Source: a virus. From it: a DNA stretch of 20,413 nt. A model generated the notes under the pieces. The model was not told the origin of the DNA. It searched no databases and saw only the letters and a list, made by a program, of their open reading frames with translations. Numbering within the stretch: position 1 is the stretch's first letter; each line of letters begins with the position of its first letter. A program made the position numbers and the translations under genes. The DNA lies in IMG/VR virus record IMGVR_UViG_3300027231_000029, positions 1-20,413 of that record. One strand, 5' to 3'. Positions 13,337 to 20,154 of the stretch are shown piece by piece.

Positions 13337-15496
13337 TTAGAATAGTGTTGATTGTGATTTTTCCAATACAGCACTCTGCACATTCTTTTTAGCTTGGTTG
13401 TAGTAGCTTTCTTTTAATTCAAAACCGATAGCTTTTCTATTCATTTTAACTGCTTGAAAAACCTCTGAACCAATACCCATAAATGGAGTAAGTACCGTAT
13501 CACCTTCATTAGAATATAGTAAGATCAATCTTTCAATAGTATCTAATTGCAAAGGACAAATATGCTTTTCGTCATTTTCTTCTCTGCCATTTCTATAACC
13601 TTGCAATGTATTTCCGTAATCAATATCCATCCAAACTGGAGAAGCTATTTTTTGCCACAAATCAACTGGTATATTTGTGTTTGTTACTGGATTGGTTCTT
13701 TCTCCATCTTTTCTAAATACCATTACATAGTCAGGTATTCCAACGCGGCTCATAGTACTATCTTTTTTTACTTGCTTATGAAGTAAACCAAGCGCCTTAG
13801 TTCTTTGCATTTCAACAACAGGGTCTTTCCAAATCGTTATACGTGAATGATAAATAAATCCAGCTTCACTAAATGCTTTTAAAAGTAAGCCGCTAAAGTC
13901 GCGAAGTCCTATAAATCCTTCCTTTCCTTTTTGTATAGGTAAGTCCATGCAATGAACAGCTACATTTCTACCGCTTTGCAAAACTCTGTAAAGTTCCTTT
14001 ATTAAGAATCCAAACTGAATCAAAAATTCATTGTAATCTTTGCTATTACCCATATCTTCTAAGTGGCTTGAGTAGGTGTAAAGTTCAGCGAATGGTGGAG
14101 AGAATACACTTAACCCTACCGATTCGGTAGGCACATCTTTAATTAACTGGATGCAATCACCGCGTTTAATGTGATAGAATTCATTTGTTTCTTCTGTTGT
14201 GTCAACATTACCGACATTCATCAGTTCATTGTTTAGGTTAGCGTTAATCGCTTTGCTCATTTCGTCTTGCATAAGTTCAAATTGTTTTTGTTTGTTATCT
14301 ATTGATTGTTTTACGTTTGCCATCGTATCGGTAGTAATTAAATGAATGTTCACTTCATTCTTTTGCCCGAACCTATAAGAACGTCTTATTGCTTGGTATA
14401 ATCCCTCAAAGCTAAAATCTAAAGAAGCAAATATTTGATTTCGGCAATTTTGATAGTTCATACCAAATGACGCTATTTTTGTTTTGGTTATAAGCACTCT
14501 GAATTCATTATTTGCAAAACCTAAAAGCATTTTTTCTTTGTAATCTGAACTATCTGAACCTTTAACCTCAACAGCATCAGGTATTAGTTTCTTTAAGTAT
14601 TCGCCTTCCTCATTTTGCTTAATCCATATGATGAAGTTTTCATCGCTATTATTCACCAACGAAATAGCATCTTCCATTCTTTCAATCTTAGTTAACCTCA
14701 ACTCTTGATTAAAGTTAGTAGCCGAAATAATAGCATCATTAAATAGCTGACCGTTATCGCGTTTAGGTGTTACTATTTTACGTTCCAAAATATTAAGAGT
14801 AGGTAAATTATAACCTTCCATCGTAAATCCTATATCCTGTGGCTTATTTAACATTATCGCCCACGTTCCAATGAATTGATAGAATGTTTTAACCGCATGA
14901 CCTTTAAGCCTCCATTTTGCAGTTTCTCCGCCATCATGTACAAAGTACATTGCAAGCATTTCATTTCTACCCATAACATCTAAGAACTCGCTATGGTTTC
15001 CAAGTTCCATTGGGTCATTTGGTGAAGGTGTTGCAGTACAAGCTAATTTGTAAGGTGTGTTTTTAAACTTATCGATAATATTCTTTTTTGTTTCACCTTC
15101 AAAGTTTTTAAGGATAGAACTTTCATCTAAAACAATACCCGAAAAAATAGAGCAATCAATATTATCTAATTGCTCATAGTTTTGTATTACTATGTTTGTG
15201 GTATCAATTCCAAATCGTTTTGCCTCGTTTAGTGTTTGACCTTTAACCGCTAAAGGTGCAAGTATTAATACTGGCTTATTAGTGTGCTTTGCCACATTCT
15301 CTGCAAATGTTAATTGCATCAATGTTTTACCCAAACCACAATCAGCAAATATAGCATACTTACCAGCTTTTAAAGCGCGCTTAACTATGAATCTTTGAAA
15401 CGGGAATAAGTGATTGTTTAAATCATTGTCATCTACTTCAAAGCCACTTTCGATGTGCTTCTTTTGTTTCTTTTCTAAGAATTCTAAATAATCCAT
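13337..15496 (-). CDS. Fused SNF2-type helicase and beta-class DNA methyltransferase
   Basis: This 719-residue protein has two enzyme halves. Residues 30-420 form a superfamily 2 translocase: CGLGKT (53-58), LDESS (123-127), TATP (154-157) and QAIRRSYRFGQ (368-378). Residues 440-715 form an amino-methyltransferase with catalytic SPPF (466-469) ahead of the AdoMet-binding TPFMGIGS (670-677). This is the permuted beta-class order, with a possible target-recognition region between. SPPF suggests N4-cytosine or N6-adenine methylation. No nuclease motif is seen. Likely role: modifying phage DNA against restriction while tracking on it. A leader AAAAAACAAACAA precedes the ATG. Confidence 0.88.
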   Translation of the reverse strand: MDYLEFLEKKQKKHIESGFEVDDNDLNNHLFPFQRFIVKRALKAGKYAIFADCGLGKTLMQLTFAENVAKHTNKPVLILAPLAVKGQTLNEAKRFGIDTTNIVIQNYEQLDNIDCSIFSGIVLDESSILKNFEGETKKNIIDKFKNTPYKLACTATPSPNDPMELGNHSEFLDVMGRNEMLAMYFVHDGGETAKWRLKGHAVKTFYQFIGTWAIMLNKPQDIGFTMEGYNLPTLNILERKIVTPKRDNGQLFNDAIISATNFNQELRLTKIERMEDAISLVNNSDENFIIWIKQNEEGEYLKKLIPDAVEVKGSDSSDYKEKMLLGFANNEFRVLITKTKIASFGMNYQNCRNQIFASLDFSFEGLYQAIRRSYRFGQKNEVNIHLITTDTMANVKQSIDNKQKQFELMQDEMSKAINANLNNELMNVGNVDTTEETNEFYHIKRGDCIQLIKDVPTESVGLSVFSPPFAELYTYSSHLEDMGNSKDYNEFLIQFGFLIKELYRVLQSGRNVAVHCMDLPIQKGKEGFIGLRDFSGLLLKAFSEAGFIYHSRITIWKDPVVEMQRTKALGLLHKQVKKDSTMSRVGIPDYVMVFRKDGERTNPVTNTNIPVDLWQKIASPVWMDIDYGNTLQGYRNGREENDEKHICPLQLDTIERLILLYSNEGDTVLTPFMGIGSEVFQAVKMNRKAIGFELKESYYNQAKKNVQSAVLEKSQSTLF

Positions 15497-15631
15497 TTGT
15501 TTGTTTTTTATTGTTTATAAAATGCCTCTGCATGAATCTCGCACACACCTTTAACCTCCGATTGTATCCATTACTCATCGGCTAATGTTCTGTAATTAAA
15601 CTAAGAGGGAAAGAACGTCGTTTGTTTGATT

Positions 15632-16285
15632 TTAAATTTTTGTAAAATATTCAAGTTGTTGTTTAAAGTATTCATTTGCTAACCTAATCTTCTCCAGCAT
15701 CTCGTTTACGTCTGCTTGATCAACTTTAAACTTCTTGGTGAATAATCCGAAGTCGTTGGGTATTCTCGGGTCAAACCAAGCCAACACCGCAACATCGCAC
15801 TCACGCAAATAAGCATCTGAAAGAACTTGCCAAAACCGCATTGGTGAATTGGCTTTTAAATCTTCACTATCGCGAATCTCTTTAAGGTGGTTTACGGTGT
15901 TTAAACATTTCACCTCCAGCGCCCCGTTTAACTCTCTTATCCACCCATCACCACTACCACCGTAGTTCAATGAATCAATTTTGATAAAGCTTGTTTCTTC
16001 GATAGTCCACCCGTTCAATCTCGCTAAGTGCTTTTTCGCCAGCGGTTCGTTATCAATTCCCCATTGCATCGCCTGAGTAGTAAACACCTCTTCACGAATA
16101 CCCGTTAAACTTTCGGCAACCTTTTCCATTATGTACGTCTTAGCGCCGTCGCTTAACACTTCACCTTTCAATTTAGGCTTGGTCATTAGTCTGTAAATTT
16201 CCGATGAGGTGAAAACACCCAAACGGGCAGCGTGCCACTCAGGGCTACGCTGTTCCGCTTCTACTATTATTCTGCTGTGTTCCAT
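15632..16285 (-). CDS. YqaJ/lambda-Exo-type recombination exonuclease
   Basis: This 217-residue protein shows the YqaJ viral recombinase pattern: EQRSPEWHAARLGVFTSSE at residues 11-29, WGIDNEPLAKK with Glu80, GGSGDGWI with Asp113, and LEVKCL with Glu124 and Lys126, the acidic/Lys active site of the lambda exonuclease fold. It would resect double-stranded ends to single strands for the annealing protein encoded just upstream, which overlaps it by 19 bases. The pair forms a Red-like recombination system. All expected catalytic residues are present. Confidence 0.88.
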   Translation of the reverse strand: MEHSRIIVEAEQRSPEWHAARLGVFTSSEIYRLMTKPKLKGEVLSDGAKTYIMEKVAESLTGIREEVFTTQAMQWGIDNEPLAKKHLARLNGWTIEETSFIKIDSLNYGGSGDGWIRELNGALEVKCLNTVNHLKEIRDSEDLKANSPMRFWQVLSDAYLRECDVAVLAWFDPRIPNDFGLFTKKFKVDQADVNEMLEKIRLANEYFKQQLEYFTKI

Positions 16286-16965
16286 TTTGTTGTTGGTTTA
16301 GATTGAATTGCTGTAATATCATATACTTCCTCTTGAGTCATTATACCCATTGACACCTCAGGCGCGAATTGACGCGTGAAGAATGCAGCTGCCCGGTAGC
16401 GCATCATTAATTGTGGCATTGTTTTCCATTTGCTACCAGCCTTTTCAACCCATTTCTCAGCGTGTGCCATTTCCATCGTTACCCAAACACCTTCTACTTT
16501 GTCGCCTGTTGCTAAGTCAATCGCTACACCTCTGCATCTACCACCGTTGTTTTCATCTTCTTCAAATCTTAACGGTGAAAATTTACGGCTCGCGTTTAAA
16601 GTTGCGATTAAGAATTGAGAACTCCACGAAGGTTTGCCATGCACGATGTACAAGTTCTGCATAACCATTAACTCACTCGCACCTATTCTCTTTGCTACAT
16701 CGATAGCGATAAGGCAGTTGCTAATGTTATTCTTATATTGCACTGGCACCAAGTCGCTAACACTTAAAGCCTTTGCTACTCTCATCGCGTGCTCAAAGCC
16801 TTCTTTGTTACCGAATGTACTTAGTTCACCGCCTTGTTGAGGTGCTGGATGCAATGTTATATTGCTTTCTGTTTGCTCACCTACTTGGTGCGCCTCGCCT
16901 TCATTCACCAATTCAATGATCGGCTCAATGTTGACATCTGTGATTGTTGTTTGTTTGTTTTCCAT
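16267..16965 (-). CDS. RecT-like single-strand annealing protein
   Basis: This 232-residue protein has a disordered N-terminus (1-55). The core includes AMRVAKALSVSDLVP, NLYIVHGKPSWSSQF and later KWKTMPQLMMRYRAAAFFTR and MGIMTQEEVYD. These segments are typical of the RecT-type annealing proteins of Bacteroidota phages (the HGKPSW...MPxLMxRYRAA...EEVYD series). It should coat single strands and anneal complementary ends, partnering the YqaJ exonuclease encoded next. The leader before ATG 16965 is a CAAACAAC variant of the motif seen before other genes. Confidence 0.8.
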   Translation of the reverse strand: MENKQTTITDVNIEPIIELVNEGEAHQVGEQTESNITLHPAPQQGGELSTFGNKEGFEHAMRVAKALSVSDLVPVQYKNNISNCLIAIDVAKRIGASELMVMQNLYIVHGKPSWSSQFLIATLNASRKFSPLRFEEDENNGGRCRGVAIDLATGDKVEGVWVTMEMAHAEKWVEKAGSKWKTMPQLMMRYRAAAFFTRQFAPEVSMGIMTQEEVYDITAIQSKPTTKWNTAE

Positions 16966-16975
16966 GTTGTTTGAT

Positions 16976-17179
16976 TTAGTAAATTTTTAACTTCTCGACT
17001 TGCTTATTGTATCTCTCTTTAAGTCGTTCAAGTACCATCATTTGAATTTTCTCTTGATGCTCTATTGACTTTTTAAAGCTATTGTAATTCTGTTTAGCAA
17101 TCTTTTGCTGCACCCATCTGATGTCGAAATCAATTTTACCTATCGTGTCAAGCGTTTCTTGAATTTTACTTTTTAGCAT
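16976..17179 (-). CDS. 67-residue coiled-coil protein
   Basis: I chose ATG 17179, which follows the previous stop as TAATATG, the same junction seen at 13337 and 17930. The product starts MLKSKIQETLDTIGKIDFDI and is almost wholly helical and charged with heptad-like spacing (QQKIAKQ, ERLKERYNKQVEKLK). No family recognised. It lies between the HTH gene and RecT; it may be an accessory of recombination. Confidence 0.6.
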   Translation of the reverse strand: MLKSKIQETLDTIGKIDFDIRWVQQKIAKQNYNSFKKSIEHQEKIQMMVLERLKERYNKQVEKLKIY

Positions 17180-17180
17180 A

Positions 17181-17357
17181 TTACTTTGTTTTACGTTTTG
17201 CAATGTTTATATTCTCCTCGCTTGCTTCTATAAAGTTCACACCGTCAATAGTGGTAACGGGAAGCCTCCTCGTTTCGATTAAATAATAGATGCGCACTGG
17301 TGATTGATTCACCAGCCTTGCGAAGTTCGCTTGTTTTAATAGTTCTTTTTTTGCCAT
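17181..17357 (-). CDS. Small MerR/excisionase-like HTH protein
   Basis: A frame from ATG 17357 to TAA at 17181 encodes 58 residues. KELLKQANFARLVNQSPVRIYYLIETRRLP then VTTIDGVNFI is the layout of a MerR/excisionase-type winged helix: helix, turn, recognition helix, then a short wing ending in a hydrophobic 'DGVxFI'. There is no effector domain. It is the second gene of the leftward transcript and is the most likely DNA-binding regulator near the divergent promoters; autoregulation is inferred. Confidence 0.7.
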   Translation of the reverse strand: MAKKELLKQANFARLVNQSPVRIYYLIETRRLPVTTIDGVNFIEASEENINIAKRKTK

Positions 17358-17375
17358 TTTATTTTAGTTTATAAA

Positions 17376-17609
17376 TTACATTGTTATTAAAAGTATTCTA
17401 TTATCTGATTTGTTTTGCTTAACCCAACAATGATTAGAACCAAAGCCATACTTAAATCCTGATGTGTGCATCAATTTAAGCGCTTCTTTTAGGTGTTCTA
17501 ATGTTGGCTCTAATAACGCTGCTCTTATGATACCGTCAAGAGTTACTAAATCAAATTGATAGTCTTTAGTGTATGGATTAGATAATGATGATTCGATTTG
17601 TACTTTCAT
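17376..17609 (-). CDS. First gene of the leftward transcript, unknown function
   Basis: This 77-residue protein starts MKVQIESSLSNPYTKDYQFD, with a middle helix LEPTLEHLKEALKLMHTSGF and a polar C-terminus. No family recognised. The ATG at 17609 has the leader AAAACAAACAATATG and a consensus promoter about 25 bases upstream, so expression is well supported. First position suggests an early leftward product. Confidence 0.7.
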   Translation of the reverse strand: MKVQIESSLSNPYTKDYQFDLVTLDGIIRAALLEPTLEHLKEALKLMHTSGFKYGFGSNHCWVKQNKSDNRILLITM

Positions 17610-17635
17610 ATTGTTTGTTTTAAATTGTATAGAGG

Positions 17636-17669
17636 CAAATGTAGTAAACTTTATTTACAAACGAACAAA
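17636..17669 (-). promoter_or_regulatory. Leftward promoter of the divergent pair
   Basis: The minus strand has TTTG (17669-17666), 22 bases, then TACATTTG (17643-17636). The -7 box is a full TAnnTTTG match and lies about 27 bases before ATG 17609. A 13-bp repeat (17645-17657) lies in the spacer. The spacing is at the long end of the usual range. Confidence 0.55.
17645..17657 (+). repeat. 13-bp direct repeat, copy 1, inside the leftward promoter
   Basis: TAAACTTTATTTA is repeated identically at 17705-17717, exactly 60 bp away. It contains the near-palindrome TAAA-C-TTTA. It lies between the -33 and -7 boxes of the leftward promoter. Confidence 0.7.
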
Positions 17670-17684
17670 ATAAATAAAAATAGA

Positions 17685-17706
17685 TATTAACACTATATTG
17701 TTAATA
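17685..17706. promoter_or_regulatory. Palindromic operator candidate between divergent promoters
   Basis: TATTAACA, spacer CTATAT, TGTTAATA is an 8-bp perfect inverted repeat (22 bp in all). Its right arm covers the TTG of the rightward promoter, so a bound protein would block that promoter. Symmetry suggests a dimeric repressor. Confidence 0.6.
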
Positions 17707-17726
17707 AACTTTATTTATTATTTTTG
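17698..17726 (+). promoter_or_regulatory. Rightward promoter of the divergent pair
   Basis: TTG (17698-17700), 18 bases, then TATTTTTG (17719-17726) matches the Bacteroidota form. Transcription would start near 17733, giving a leader of about 50 bases with CAAACAAACAAAAAC before ATG 17784. Confidence 0.5.
17705..17717 (+). repeat. 13-bp direct repeat, copy 2, inside the rightward promoter
   Basis: Identical to 17645-17657. It lies in the spacer between the -33 and -7 boxes of the rightward promoter and overlaps the end of the palindromic operator by two bases. Confidence 0.7.
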
Positions 17727-17783
17727 TTGGAATTAAAAAACTTTACCTACATTTACCACATCAAACAAACAAAAACAGATAAT

Positions 17784-17930
17784 ATGAAAGCAACAGTAAT
17801 TAGAAAAGAAGGAAACGAAGTAAAAGAAATTACGTTTTCTAAAGTAAAAATAGCGCGAGGATATATTAAGGATGTCGAAGTATTAACACGAAATGGTGAA
17901 GTTAGTTATACACTTGTTAAAGGAAAATAA
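17784..17930 (+). CDS. First rightward gene, 48-residue basic protein
   Basis: The product starts MKATVIRKEGNEVKEITFSK and is a Lys/Val-rich, probably beta, protein. I chose ATG 17784, after the ACAAAC leader and inside the transcript predicted from the promoter, over a frame opening at 17724. The TAATATG junction couples it to the next gene. No family recognised; an early role is likely by position. Confidence 0.7.
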   Translation: MKATVIRKEGNEVKEITFSKVKIARGYIKDVEVLTRNGEVSYTLVKGK

Positions 17931-17931
17931 T

Positions 17932-18267
17932 ATGTACGACATTAACAAATTCTTAGAACACAGACGCTATATAGTTAGCGCGATTGACAAATTAGATTTT
18001 AACTTTGATGGTGTGGGCGATTACGATACCGATACCTTTGAATTTGAAATTGATATGGGTAATGTTAGCCTCGTGGTTAACGCGACTATCATGGAGACTT
18101 TTGTTTCTTATAGCAGAGAGACACGAGACGAGCCAGCAGACTATTTACTTGAACGCGAATTGAACGAGATTAACGAGGCTTATTATATCACCAGCGAAGG
18201 CGACGAAATTCCTTGTACCGATAACGAAATAGAAGCAATTAAAAACGTAATTAAATCTTTAATATAA
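17932..18267 (+). CDS. 111-residue acidic protein of unknown function
   Basis: The product starts MYDINKFLEHRRYIVSAIDK and is strongly acidic (DFNFDGVGDYDTDTFEFEID, then many Glu). ATG 17932 fits the TAATATG junction; a longer frame upstream lies inside the previous gene. Strongly acidic small early proteins sometimes mimic DNA to block host enzymes, but nothing beyond charge supports that here. Confidence 0.7.
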   Translation: MYDINKFLEHRRYIVSAIDKLDFNFDGVGDYDTDTFEFEIDMGNVSLVVNATIMETFVSYSRETRDEPADYLLERELNEINEAYYITSEGDEIPCTDNEIEAIKNVIKSLI

Positions 18268-18455
18268 TGAATGCATACCAAACAGAACGCGCTTACCTAA
18301 AGGTGATTGACACTATTGTAAGCTGCAAGACAAAAGACCAGTTAAGAACTGCAGAACGAATGGCGGACTTTTTTATTAGCCGATTCAAAAAGCCAAGCGT
18401 TTTAAAGTTGAACGTGAAGACACTTATTCAAAATCATTCAATTAATTGTATATGA
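18267..18455 (+). CDS. 62-residue basic helical protein
   Basis: MNAYQTERAYLKVIDTIVSC begins a basic, helical protein with KTKDQLRTAERMADFFISRF. Its ATG overlaps the previous stop as TAATG, and its own stop overlaps the next ATG as ATGA. No family recognised. The pattern of QLRTAERMADFF is common among small phage proteins that are otherwise uncharacterised. Confidence 0.7.
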   Translation: MNAYQTERAYLKVIDTIVSCKTKDQLRTAERMADFFISRFKKPSVLKLNVKTLIQNHSINCI

Positions 18456-18787
18456 AAATAGAAATTGCGAATAAAATCGAAACAATGATTAGAAATGAGG
18501 AGAAGCATCTTGATTGGCTGCAAAGCAACAACGCACCTCAGGAATTCATTGAACTTTCTAAATGGCATGTTATTCATTATACTGAAAGGCTTAAAGAATA
18601 TCGCGAATCTTTAGCAACACCACAAAAAGAATGGAAAACTTTTATGATTGAAACATTGAGCCAAAAAACAGATGTTCCTTATAGATTCTTTTCGCAGTAT
18701 TATTCTATGGAAGATGCAAGAGAGCATCATAAGAGAGCAATATCAATTATAGAAGTGAAATTAAACATTGAGCCAGTAAATAGTTAA
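18452..18787 (+). CDS. 111-residue helical protein of unknown function
   Basis: The product starts MKIEIANKIETMIRNEEKHL and is almost all helix with many Glu, His and Lys (EKHLDWLQSNNAPQEF, HYTERLKEYRESL). I chose the ATG at 18452, coupled as ATGA, over a TTG two codons earlier. No known motif or membrane segment. Confidence 0.7.
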   Translation: MKIEIANKIETMIRNEEKHLDWLQSNNAPQEFIELSKWHVIHYTERLKEYRESLATPQKEWKTFMIETLSQKTDVPYRFFSQYYSMEDAREHHKRAISIIEVKLNIEPVNS

Positions 18788-18988
18788 GAAACGTTCTTTA
18801 AGATATAAACGTGACTAAGCCCCACAACACTGTACAGTCAGTGCATGGTGCAGTTATTAAAGAAACGGATTAACGCTATCCACGTTTATTTTACGGCATT
18901 GGTGGTTCACAATAAGCAAATCCACTTAGAGGTTTTACCACCAATGCTTTTTAAAACAGTATTAACCACCGCTAGTCGGTATAAATTG
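18788..18988 (+). other. Structured non-coding stretch (stem-loops) in the rightward run
   Basis: Otherwise genes here are packed, yet this 200-bp stretch has no convincing gene and several inverted repeats. ATAAACGTG/CACGTTTAT (18805-18813, 18881-18889) encloses a CAC-AA-CACTG/CAGTG-CATG-GTG hairpin (18823-18850). Then GCATTGGTGGT/ACCACCAATGC (18896-18906, 18937-18947), a perfect 11-bp stem, is followed by TTTTT. Last is ACCG/CGGT (18968-18980). A frame from ATG 18845 runs through but looks non-coding. It may be a long 5' leader, an attenuator or a small RNA. Confidence 0.5.
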
Positions 18989-19222
18989 ATGAGTATGAGA
19001 AAGATTATTATTCACATTGAATCAGATGAAATAAGCGATGAAGAGGCGGTAAGAAAAGTTGCTAATGTAATAGCTGGCGGTAGAATAAGTAAAACCAAAC
19101 AATGGCTACAATACTGCTTTATGACTACGTGGCTAGATACTTATGTTTACGCAGCACCAAAACACACAGGATTAACAGATACATTTAAAGTAGGAATTAA
19201 ACAACCCCAAAATGAAAGATAA
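18989..19222 (+). CDS. 77-residue protein of unknown function
   Basis: The product starts MSMRKIIIHIESDEISDEEAV and continues RKVANVIAGGRISKTKQW, with a C-terminal part TWLDTYVYAAPKHTGLTDTF. A beta strand then helix opening is followed by Gly-rich and aromatic segments. I chose ATG 18989 (18995 also possible) because the upstream extension from 18845 is mostly stem-loops. No family recognised. Confidence 0.6.
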   Translation: MSMRKIIIHIESDEISDEEAVRKVANVIAGGRISKTKQWLQYCFMTTWLDTYVYAAPKHTGLTDTFKVGIKQPQNER

Positions 19223-19239
19223 AATTTTAAAAAAATAGT

Positions 19240-19416
19240 ATGAAAACAGCAGAAGAAATAATGAACAAGCATTTCAAAGAATGTTTTGAAACGCACAACG
19301 AAAAGGTATCCGACAAGTATATTCTTTACTTTCATAAAGCTATGAAGGAATACGCTCAACAAGAACGTGAAAAGGCAGTATATGAACTTTTAGGATTAAT
19401 TCAAAATAAAAAGTAA
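19240..19416 (+). CDS. 58-residue helical protein
   Basis: MKTAEEIMNKHFKECFETHN opens a Glu/Lys-rich helical protein ending ELLGLIQNKK. The pattern AxxIMNKHF...YILYFHKAMKEYAQQE recalls small Bacteroidota phage proteins of unknown role. The stop joins the next ATG as TAATATG, supporting both genes. Confidence 0.65.
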   Translation: MKTAEEIMNKHFKECFETHNEKVSDKYILYFHKAMKEYAQQEREKAVYELLGLIQNKK

Positions 19417-19417
19417 T

Positions 19418-19570
19418 ATGCCTAACAATTATTGCGCCCGATGTGGCAAACCTATTCCAGTTGATAAATGGTATTTATGTGTTGATTGCGATAGGTTACA
19501 ACCTCGCTATTTAGCAAGCAAGAAACCTCCAATAACACCAGCTACAAAGATAGCACCTTTGAATTTATAA
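19418..19570 (+). CDS. 50-residue zinc-ribbon protein
   Basis: The product begins MPNNYCARCGKPIPVDKWYLC and continues VDCDRLQ, giving two CxxC pairs (Cys6/Cys9, Cys21/Cys24) that would bind one zinc in a rubredoxin-like or zinc-ribbon knuckle. The rest is a Pro/Lys-rich tail. Its last 64 bases overlap the minus-strand two-membrane-segment gene, tail to tail. Short zinc ribbons may bind nucleic acid or protein; no target is evident. Confidence 0.65.
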   Translation: MPNNYCARCGKPIPVDKWYLCVDCDRLQPRYLASKKPPITPATKIAPLNL

Positions 19571-20154
19571 CTATTGTACCACTTAGGGGAAGGCTTGAAG
19601 GTGAATGCTCTCAGGCTTTCTCCTTTTATGTTGGGATTGCTATTCTCAACTATTACAGATAGCGAATCATCTTTAAGCCAGTTGCTTTTTTTTTTAGCTA
19701 TGATGAACGTCTGCTCGTTGGGGACTTGAATATTGTATAGGCTAAAATTCTTTTCCGTTATAACAGCATCAAATTTAAAGTAAGTGCTATCAATACTAAA
19801 TGAATCAATGAAGGCAGTACAAGGCAGCTGCTCACGAAATACGTGATTGATTGTGTCGTGCTTGAAAATTGATTTATACTTTATCAACACCTCCGTATCT
19901 TTTAACTTTAATCTTTTTTCCATTGCCAGCACCTCATCGCTCTTTTGGTCAACAAGTAATTGCATTGCAGCATTGTACTCAATTAGATTACCGTTTGCAT
20001 CTTCATACTCTTTAACCTTATCGCTATAATTCTGCAAGTCAATAACAAGCGATGTGCTTCTTTTTCTATCGTTGCACCCTTTAAATAGTAGCATGATTGT
20101 TAGAAAGCCTAAAACCAAAATTGTTATATCTCTTATTGCTACCTCCTTATTCAT
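19507..20154 (-). CDS. Two-membrane-segment lysis-cassette protein, spanin-like candidate
   Basis: The 215-residue product starts MNKEVAIRDITILVLGF, with a membrane segment at about 10-24, a helical, coiled-coil-prone region (about 36-90), a central soluble part with FIDSFSIDSTYFKFD and NPNIKGESL, and a final hydrophobic segment (201-215) at the very C-terminus. I chose ATG 20154, with GGAG 8 bases upstream and inside the end of the endolysin gene, over a frame opening 16 codons earlier. Topology and position after an M15 endolysin fit a lysis role, such as a spanin-like protein joining membranes, but no lipobox is present. Confidence 0.65.
   Translation of the reverse strand: MNKEVAIRDITILVLGFLTIMLLFKGCNDRKRSTSLVIDLQNYSDKVKEYEDANGNLIEYNAAMQLLVDQKSDEVLAMEKRLKLKDTEVLIKYKSIFKHDTINHVFREQLPCTAFIDSFSIDSTYFKFDAVITEKNFSLYNIQVPNEQTFIIAKKKSNWLKDDSLSVIVENSNPNIKGESLRAFTFKPSPKWYNSYKFKGAIFVAGVIGGFLLAK

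Noticed and set aside
15438-15578. 46-codon minus-strand frame in and after the gap before the helicase-methyltransferase gene
   Set aside because: It overlaps the start of the large gene by about 60 bases, lacks a leader motif and has unremarkable composition; the gap 15497-15631 otherwise shows no clear promoter or hairpin.
16383-16840. Plus-strand open frames opposite the RecT-like gene
   Set aside because: Three frames lie antisense to a well-supported gene and have low-complexity Ser/Leu-rich products typical of shadow frames.
18845-18988. Coding use of the frame from ATG 18845
   Set aside because: The 48 extra codons coincide with inverted repeats and have no coupling to the previous gene; kept as a possible alternative start only.
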